Source: Ruegeria_B marisflavi
Lineage (GTDB): Bacteria; Pseudomonadota; Alphaproteobacteria; Rhodobacterales; Rhodobacteraceae
Direction: 5' to 3'
DNA: 64,000 nucleotides
NCBI RefSeq assembly: GCF_025673445.1
Contig: NZ_JAOVQN010000004.1
Span: 186,001 to 250,000 of the forward strand
Shown here in pieces: positions 58,899-64,000 of this stretch. Below the pieces are notes generated by a model that saw only the letters and a list, made by a program, of their open reading frames with translations, searched no databases and was not told the DNA's origin. Positions within the stretch are counted from its first letter, which is position 1; each line of letters begins with the position of its first letter. Position numbers and translations under genes: made by a program.

Positions 58899-59341
58899 AC
58901 GTCACGCTTGAACGGCACGATCTCGGCCACCAGCCGGGCGGGATCCTGCCATTTCCAGCGGCTGAATTCGGGGTGGTCGGTTTTGATGTCGATCTGGTCG
59001 TCGCGACCGGTGAAGCGGAACAGGTACCATTTCTGTTCCTGCCCGCGATAGCGCCCCTTCCAGATGCGCGGGACAAGATCGTGCGGCAGGTCATAGGGCA
59101 GCCAGCCCTCGGTCTCGGCCACCATCTCGACCAGATCCGCTGTCACACCGGTCTCTTCCCAGAGCTCGCGCAGGGCGGCCTCAAAGGGGTCCTCGTCCTG
59201 ATCCACGCCACCCTGCGGCATCTGCCAGGCATCGGTGTTCTGGTCCATGCGCTGGCCGACAAAGACGAAGCCATCGGCATTCATCAGGACCACACCCACG
59301 CAGGGGCGATAGGGAAGCTCGGCAATCTCTTCGGGTGTCAT
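58856..59341 (-). CDS. rppH: RNA pyrophosphohydrolase (Nudix)
   Basis: A 161-residue Nudix enzyme removing pyrophosphate from RNA 5' ends to trigger decay. The Nudix box lies at 44-66: GG near its start, then ALRELWEETGV. MPQGGVDQDEDP before it is typical for RppH. The start at 59341 (MTPEEIAEL) has AAAGGA upstream; a longer frame has no homology. Also called (di)nucleoside polyphosphate hydrolase in some annotations. Confidence 0.92.
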   Translation of the reverse strand: MTPEEIAELPYRPCVGVVLMNADGFVFVGQRMDQNTDAWQMPQGGVDQDEDPFEAALRELWEETGVTADLVEMVAETEGWLPYDLPHDLVPRIWKGRYRGQEQKWYLFRFTGRDDQIDIKTDHPEFSRWKWQDPARLVAEIVPFKRDVYERVVAAFAPHLG

Positions 59342-59475
59342 AGTTGTCTTTCCTTTGGGTTGGCCCTGTCTAGCAAGCGACGTTACGGCGGCAAAGGGGG
59401 TGACGTCGGGTTTCGCGTGACAGGGGCACGGGCTAGGGTGATCTTGCCCGTCAAATCCGAGGGAGAGTAATTCCG

Positions 59476-61503
59476 ATGACTGCGTACCCACATATGCTTG
59501 CCCCGCTCGATCTGGGCTTTGCCACGCTGAAGAACCGCGTGCTGATGGGCTCGATGCATACCGGGCTGGAAGAGACCCGCGACTGGAACCGGGTGGCCGA
59601 ATTCTATGCCGACCGCGCGCGGGGTGGCGTGGGGCTGATGGTGACCGGCGGCATCGGTCCGAACATGGAAGGCTCGGTCCTGCCGGGGGCGTCGATGATG
59701 ACCAGCGAAAAGGATGTCGAAAACCACTCCATCGTCACCGCGCGGGTGCACGAGGCGGGCGGCAAGATCGCGATGCAGATCCTGCATGCGGGGCGCTATG
59801 CCTATGGGCCGAAATGCGTGGCGCCGTCGCCGGTGAAATCGCCGATCTCTCCATTCCCGCCGACCGAGCTGGACGAGGAGGGGATCGAGAAGCAGATCAC
59901 CGATATCGTCAATGCCGCGGTGCTGGCGCAGCAGGCGGGCTATGACGGGGTCGAGATCATGGGGTCCGAGGGGTATTTCCTGAACCAGTTCCTGGTCACC
60001 CATACCAACAAGCGCACCGACCGCTGGGGCGGGTCCTATGAAAACCGGATGCGTCTGCCGATCGAGGTGGTGCGTCGGACCCGCGAGGCGGTGGGCACCG
60101 ATTTCATCATCATCTATCGCCTGTCGATGATCGACCTTGTTCCCAATGGCTCGACCTTTGACGAGGTGGTGCAACTGGCGAAAGAGATCGAAAAGGCCGG
60201 GGCCACCATCATCAATACCGGTATCGGCTGGCACGAGGCGCGGATACCGACCATTGCCACCAGCGTTCCGCGCGCGGCCTTTGCCTGGGTCACGAAAAAG
60301 CTGATGGGGCAGGTGTCGATCCCGGTGATCACCTCGAACCGGATCAACACGCCCGAAGTGGCCGAGGAAGTACTGGCGACCGGCTGCGCCGACATGGTGT
60401 CGATGGCCCGCCCGATGCTGGCGGATGCGGATTTCGTCAACAAGGCGGCGGCGGGACAGGGCGACCGCATTGCCCCCTGCATCGCCTGCAACCAGGCCTG
60501 TCTGGACCATACATTTGGCGGCAAGCTGACCTCGTGCCTGGTGAACCCGCGCGCCTGTCATGAAACCGAACTGGTGGTGGAGAAGGCGGCGGCGCCCAAG
60601 CGGGTGGCCATCGTGGGCGCCGGTCCTGCGGGCCTGTCGACCGCGATCACCGCCGCGCAGCGCGGCCATGCGGTGACCGTGTTCGACAAGTCGGGCGAGA
60701 TCGGCGGGCAGCTCAACATGGCCAAGCAGGTGCCGGGCAAGGAAGAGTTCTGGGGCCTTGTGGATTGGTACCGGGTGATGCTGGCCGATCTGGGTGTCAA
60801 GGTCGAGCTGGGCCGTGCGGTGGGCGCCGACGATCTGGCGGATTTTGACGAGGTGGTGATCGCCACGGGCGTCAGCCCGCGCGACCCAGCAATCCCGGGA
60901 CAGGACCGGGCCAATGTGCTGAGCTACATCGACGTGTTGCGCCACAAGAAGCCGGTAGGCAAGCGGGTTGCGGTGATCGGTGCCGGGGGCATCGGTTTCG
61001 ATGTCTCCGAGTTCCTGCTGGAAGAGGGCCACAGCCCGGCGACCGACCTGCCGCTGTGGATGAAGGAATGGGGCGTGACCGATCCGGGCGAGCACCGCTC
61101 GGGCCTGGCGCCCGAGGGACCGCAGCCCGCCAAGCCCGAGCGTGAGGTGACGCTGTTGCAGCGCAAGGCCAAGGCGCACGGCAAGGATCTGGGCAAGACG
61201 ACGGGCTGGATCCACCGCGCGACATTGAAGATGAAGGGCGTCAATTTCGTGGGCGGCGTGAACTACGAAAAGATCGATGACGACGGCCTGCATGTGAGCT
61301 TTGGCGAGGCGCGGGAGAACCCCACCCTCATCGCCTGCGACACCGTGGTTCTGTGCGCCGGTCAGGTCTCGGACCGGTCGCTTGCGGATGCGCTGGAAGC
61401 CAAGGGCGTGCCTTGTCATGTGATCGGCGGGGCGGATGTGGCCGCCGAACTGGACGCCAAGCGCGCGATCAATCAGGGTACCCGGCTGGCGCTGTCGTTC
61501 TGA
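59476..61503 (+). CDS. fadH: NADPH-dependent 2,4-dienoyl-CoA reductase
   Basis: A 675-residue flavoprotein that reduces 2,4-dienoyl-CoA during breakdown of unsaturated fatty acids. An Old Yellow Enzyme-like FMN barrel (about 1-340) precedes the [4Fe-4S] motif CIACNQAC with Cys further on (TSCLVNPRAC). The FAD domain starts VGAGPAG and the NADP domain VIGAGGIG. Length and order match Escherichia coli FadH. It stands alone; a repeat-like element follows its stop. Confidence 0.93.
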   Translation: MTAYPHMLAPLDLGFATLKNRVLMGSMHTGLEETRDWNRVAEFYADRARGGVGLMVTGGIGPNMEGSVLPGASMMTSEKDVENHSIVTARVHEAGGKIAMQILHAGRYAYGPKCVAPSPVKSPISPFPPTELDEEGIEKQITDIVNAAVLAQQAGYDGVEIMGSEGYFLNQFLVTHTNKRTDRWGGSYENRMRLPIEVVRRTREAVGTDFIIIYRLSMIDLVPNGSTFDEVVQLAKEIEKAGATIINTGIGWHEARIPTIATSVPRAAFAWVTKKLMGQVSIPVITSNRINTPEVAEEVLATGCADMVSMARPMLADADFVNKAAAGQGDRIAPCIACNQACLDHTFGGKLTSCLVNPRACHETELVVEKAAAPKRVAIVGAGPAGLSTAITAAQRGHAVTVFDKSGEIGGQLNMAKQVPGKEEFWGLVDWYRVMLADLGVKVELGRAVGADDLADFDEVVIATGVSPRDPAIPGQDRANVLSYIDVLRHKKPVGKRVAVIGAGGIGFDVSEFLLEEGHSPATDLPLWMKEWGVTDPGEHRSGLAPEGPQPAKPEREVTLLQRKAKAHGKDLGKTTGWIHRATLKMKGVNFVGGVNYEKIDDDGLHVSFGEARENPTLIACDTVVLCAGQVSDRSLADALEAKGVPCHVIGGADVAAELDAKRAINQGTRLALSF

Positions 61504-61518
61504 TCCGGGCGGGGGGAG

Positions 61519-61578
61519 AGATTTTTCGTCGAGGAATCTTTGCCTCCGGCGGGAGTATTTGGGGCGAGATGAAGGGGC
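61519..61578 (+). repeat. Downstream repeat-like element, diverged copy C
   Basis: After the fadH stop, AGATTTTTCG (61519-61528) and CGAGGAATCT (61530-61539) can pair with G-U wobbles. Then CCTCCGGCGGGAG leads into GAGTATTT (61553-61560), GGGGCGAGATGAAGGGGC. Only the GAGTATTT core and the purine-rich tail agree with copies A and B, so membership in the same family is less certain. Confidence 0.5.
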
Positions 61579-61645
61579 AAAGCGTTTGGGCCTTGGGTGA
61601 GTTTTGTGATAGTGTTCAGCCATTGGTTGCAAGGATTGAATGCTC

Positions 61646-62275
61646 ATGTCGGAAAAAGCGCTTTATGAACCCCTCTCTGCCGGTGACCCGCTGTTTTCGG
61701 GCTATCGGTTTCGCACCGACGATCCCGGCGGTCCGCAGACCGAAGGGTTAGGGCTTGGCCTGGGCGGCGAGAACGGGCTGCAACCGGGTGATCCGGTTGC
61801 GCTCGATCAGCATTATGTGCGCGCGGTGGCCTTTACCCGCGAGGCCAGCGGCAAGGTCAGCTGGTTCAACAGCCTGTTCAGTGCGCAGGCCAGCGGCAAG
61901 TCGGTGGGCGTGTTGCAAGAGGCGAAATCGTTCATGGTGGGGACGGTCGATGGCCAGCAGGTGGAAATCGGCGTTGCGGTTCTGTTGAAGATCGAAGCCA
62001 CCAGTTTCAAATCGGATGCGCAGGTTTCGGTGGCCAATATCGCCGCCGAGGCGCAGCTGGGCCTGTCGCGGGCCGAGATGGAGATCAGCGTGCGCGGCTA
62101 TACCGGGGCGCTGGGCGACATGCTGCCCGCGCCCAGCGAAGTCGATCTGACCTCGTACACGACCTATCTGAACGCCTTCGAGCGCATTCAGAAACATGTG
62201 TTCGGGCCGGGCGGTGCGGCGCAGTATTCGCCCGTTGTTCTGGGCAAGCTGCGGGCCGGTGCCGGGGGCGATTGA
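61646..62275 (+). CDS. Protein of unknown function
   Basis: A 209-residue protein starting MSEKALYEP. It has no signal peptide, membrane helix or Cys. The first 50 residues are Gly/Pro rich (GLGLGLGGENGLQPGDPV), followed by a mixed domain. A start at 61640 is also possible. It is between fadH and the convergent monooxygenase-like gene. I do not recognise a family. Confidence 0.7.
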   Translation: MSEKALYEPLSAGDPLFSGYRFRTDDPGGPQTEGLGLGLGGENGLQPGDPVALDQHYVRAVAFTREASGKVSWFNSLFSAQASGKSVGVLQEAKSFMVGTVDGQQVEIGVAVLLKIEATSFKSDAQVSVANIAAEAQLGLSRAEMEISVRGYTGALGDMLPAPSEVDLTSYTTYLNAFERIQKHVFGPGGAAQYSPVVLGKLRAGAGGD

Positions 62276-62334
62276 CCGCCACACGGATTGGGCCGTGCCC
62301 CTTGTAGGTTGAAACGCCTGTTGCGCTGGTTGGT

Positions 62335-62679
62335 CTAGCCGTGGCTTGCCCGGCTGTCCTCGGGGGCCTGATCGCGGTCGGTCATGCCGTAGTCGCGGAT
62401 CACGCCCGCCACACGCAGGCGGTAATCGGCGAAAAGCGTCTCGCGCCCCCGGGTCTGTGCGCCGCGATGGGCGGCGAGCTGGCGCCAGCGGGCGACGGCC
62501 TCTTCATCCTCCCAGAACGACAGCGACAAGAGCTTGCCGGGATTGGTGAGGCTCTGGAACCGTTCGACCGAGATGAAGCCCGGCATATCGTCAAGCAGGG
62601 CGCGCATCCGGCCTGCGAGATCGAGATAGGCGCCCTGTTGCCCGGGAGCGGGTTCGACTTCGAAGATTATGGCGATCAT
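62335..62679 (-). CDS. Antibiotic biosynthesis monooxygenase (ABM)-domain protein
   Basis: A 114-residue protein of the dimeric alpha/beta-barrel ABM type: MIAIIFEVEPAPGQQGAYLDLA, then FISVERFQSLTNPGKLLSLSFWEDEEAVARWR. Many such proteins have unknown function and no cofactor. The start at 62679 overlaps the NIPSNAP gene stop by 4 bp, so the two small barrel proteins are cotranscribed. Confidence 0.87.
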   Translation of the reverse strand: MIAIIFEVEPAPGQQGAYLDLAGRMRALLDDMPGFISVERFQSLTNPGKLLSLSFWEDEEAVARWRQLAAHRGAQTRGRETLFADYRLRVAGVIRDYGMTDRDQAPEDSRASHG

Positions 62680-62999
62680 GTCGGCTCTCCATGCGGGGTG
62701 GAGACCAGTTTGAGCCATGTGCGGTCCTCGCGCAAAATGAACTTTTCGGACTGGGCCAAGTCGTAGTTCTGTCGCCCCAGAGGATCGGCGGCAAGGCGGG
62801 TTCGATAGGCCTCGTATTCGGCCAGGCTGGGGATGTTGTAGATGCCGTAGGCGAGGGTCGATGAGCCCTCGTGCGGGGCGTAGTAACCGATCAGGTCGGC
62901 GCCGCAACGCGGGATCGCCTGTCCCCAGGTACGGGCGTAGCGTTCGAACTGGGCCCGTTTGGTCGGGTCGATATGGTAGCGGATGATGCAGGTCAGCAT
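62676..62999 (-). CDS. NIPSNAP-family protein
   Basis: A 107-residue protein with the dimeric alpha/beta-barrel sequence of the NIPSNAP family: MLTCIIRYHIDP and YYAPHEGSSTLAYGIYNIPSLAEYEAYR. Function unknown. It is coupled to the ABM-domain gene (ATGA overlap), and both could form a small operon acting on one hydrophobic compound. Confidence 0.87.
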   Translation of the reverse strand: MLTCIIRYHIDPTKRAQFERYARTWGQAIPRCGADLIGYYAPHEGSSTLAYGIYNIPSLAEYEAYRTRLAADPLGRQNYDLAQSEKFILREDRTWLKLVSTPHGEPT

Positions 63000-63077
63000 G
63001 GGGGTCCTTTCGTCTGGACCCCCGTCTTAGGGCAAGGATCGCGGGCGAGGGTTCGCCCGCGGCCGAAGTCTCGGTCC

Positions 63078-63518
63078 TTACTTCACCTCGATGGTGATCA
63101 CCTCGGACACGATCGGGGTGCTGTGGGGCACATGGGTATAGTCGCCCATCACCAGTTGCAGCGTGTGCTTGCCGGGCGCGAGGTCGAGCGTGACCTCGGT
63201 CTGGCCCTTGCCGAAATGGCGGTGGTTGTCATCGGCGGGAAGGGCGTATGTCAGCTCCTCGGCCCCGTCTTCGCCCTGACCCATCGGGGGGCGGTCGACC
63301 AGCAGGTGGTGGTGGCCGGTATTCTCGGCCTCGGTCCCGGCGGGAGCGACGCCCATGCCGCTGAGCCCGAAGATCACCGTGACCGGAGAGGCCACGGTAT
63401 CGCCATCGGCGAGATTGGCGAAATAGACGCGCGCGTCGGGGTTGGCAGGTGTATCGCCGCCCGCCAGGGCGGCGGTTGCCAGAAGGCCGATACCAAGTGC
63501 AGCAAAAAAGCTTTTCAC
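63078..63518 (-). CDS. DUF4399 exported protein
   Basis: A 146-residue periplasmic protein. I choose a GTG start at 63518 with GAGGAT upstream; it gives a proper signal peptide (VKSFFAALGIGLLATAALAG). The domain has FANLADGDTVASPVTVIFGLSGMGVAPAG, then NTGHHHLLVD and DNHRHFGKGQTEV, so its His-rich loops could bind metal. The family function is unknown. The upstream ATG frame starts too early and lacks an export signal. Confidence 0.85.
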   Translation of the reverse strand: MKSFFAALGIGLLATAALAGGDTPANPDARVYFANLADGDTVASPVTVIFGLSGMGVAPAGTEAENTGHHHLLVDRPPMGQGEDGAEELTYALPADDNHRHFGKGQTEVTLDLAPGKHTLQLVMGDYTHVPHSTPIVSEVITIEVK

Positions 63519-63661
63519 AACCAGATCCTCAATGTTGGAACACTGGCGGTATCCTATGCGATGCCGGGCCGGGAATCGAACAGCCATTTCGAACACACGG
63601 ACTTGTGTAACGGCCAGCAGAGACGCAAGGTCGGGCGCAATGGCTGGGCAGCGGGGCAAGC

Positions 63662-64000
63662 ATGATCACGACAATCCTGATGGGGCTGGTGCCCAGCTTT
63701 CTTATGGTCGGGCTGGGCGGCGCGGTTCGCGACCGGCTGGCGCCTGCGGCCTGGCAGGGGCTGGACAAGCTGAACTTCGAGGTCCTGTTTCCGGCCTTGC
63801 TGTTCTTTGCCGCCAGCAACCGGCCGATTGCGGTGCAGGATGTGATCCGTATCGGTCCAGCCGTCTGGGCGGTGATGGGGCTGGCGCTGATGCTGGGATA
63901 TCTGGCGCGCCGATTCGGGCCAGAGCGGTTTCTCGATTTTGCCGGGGCCTGGCAGACCACCTGGAGATTCAACACCGCCATGGCCTTTGTCGCGGTGCCA
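63662..64000 (+). CDS. AEC-family transporter, N-terminal part
   Basis: The first 113 codons of a gene cut by the right edge. The sequence MITTILMGLVPSFLMVGLG, then LNFEVLFPALLFFAAS, and further hydrophobic segments match the auxin efflux carrier (AEC) permease family. Substrates of bacterial members include organic acids. No clear Shine-Dalgarno is seen before the ATG. Confidence 0.8.
   Translation, partial: MITTILMGLVPSFLMVGLGGAVRDRLAPAAWQGLDKLNFEVLFPALLFFAASNRPIAVQDVIRIGPAVWAVMGLALMLGYLARRFGPERFLDFAGAWQTTWRFNTAMAFVAVP

Noticed and set aside
59383..61647. A 754-codon open frame on the minus strand
   Set aside because: It is antisense to fadH, whose domains and motifs are complete, and its translation is His/Arg/Gly-rich without any family pattern. 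High GC content keeps such frames open.
1..64000. CRISPR arrays, insertion sequences, tRNA or rRNA genes
   Set aside because: No regularly spaced repeats, transposase-like proteins, tRNA cloverleaf or rRNA sequence was noticed on reading; a tRNAscan or Infernal run would settle this.

Overview
The window looks like a stretch of chromosome from a marine Rhodobacteraceae (Roseobacter group), most like Ruegeria. This rests on the high GC content, the DUF1013/TrcR gene (a family known from alphaproteobacteria), and a sulfonate module (tauR-xsc-pta-soeABC) that I recall from Ruegeria pomeroyi. No rRNA, tRNA, transposase, phage gene or CRISPR array was seen. The species assignment is inference, made without a database search. 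About 70 protein genes fill the window, most separated by less than 200 bp and many overlapping by 4 bp.

Layout, first half. 1-942 (minus): end of an outer-membrane lipid-asymmetry pair (mlaC start, mlaA). 1142-4173: type I secretion ABC transporter and membrane-fusion protein. 4248-6983: RidA, glycerophosphodiesterase, a FemAB-like acyltransferase and pterin dehydratase. 6980-8690: MerR regulator divergent from an MFS exporter. 8695-11783: peroxiredoxin, ferredoxin reductase, RsmD, HAD phosphatase. 11978-15633 (minus): nitrilase-family amidohydrolase, a creatinase-like M24 protein, methionine aminopeptidase, SfsA. 15673-17086: SDR divergent from TetR. 17154-20084: four translationally coupled genes (cinA, GNAT, AhpD-like, OmpA-like). 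20086-21587: alpha/beta hydrolase divergent from a second TetR. 21584-24864: zinc peptidase, a cobalamin riboswitch with a small Cys-rich protein, a tyrosine phosphatase and an RTX-repeat protein. 25069-31890: dnaX, GNAT, split MnmC domains (divergent), EamA transporter, lytic transglycosylase.

Layout, second half. 32029-32901: dapA. 32994-41984 (minus): a sulfonate-sulfur module. TauR is the regulator. Xsc splits sulfoacetaldehyde into acetyl phosphate and sulfite. Pta recovers the carbon as acetyl-CoA. SoeABC, a molybdoenzyme facing the cytoplasm, oxidises the sulfite. A terminator with a U-tract closes the unit and paired TauR-type boxes sit at its head. 42167-43508: ArsR regulator with an ArsP-type permease. 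43515-47943: TrcR, RNase T2, a ModA-like protein, recR and ybaB. 48092-51675: DUF2157 protein, TauD-family dioxygenase, FMN reductase, OmpA lipoprotein. 51804-53617: WYL regulator, a 54-residue gene and an AraC-MGMT fusion. 53738-57403: MarR, isochorismatase-like hydrolase, nth, adenosine-kinase-like kinase and a NYN-LOTUS protein. 57400-59341: MarR divergent from an EamA exporter, then RppH. 59476-64000: FadH, small monooxygenase-like genes, a DUF4399 protein and the start of an AEC transporter.

The most informative non-coding signals are the cobalamin riboswitch (22557-22742) with a downstream hairpin over the ribosome-binding site, the TauR boxes (41999-42030), a multi-branched palindromic element (50890-50992), a near-identical sequence downstream of two genes with a looser third copy (32945-32970, 56526-56591, 61519-61578), and clean palindromic operators in most regulator/target gaps.
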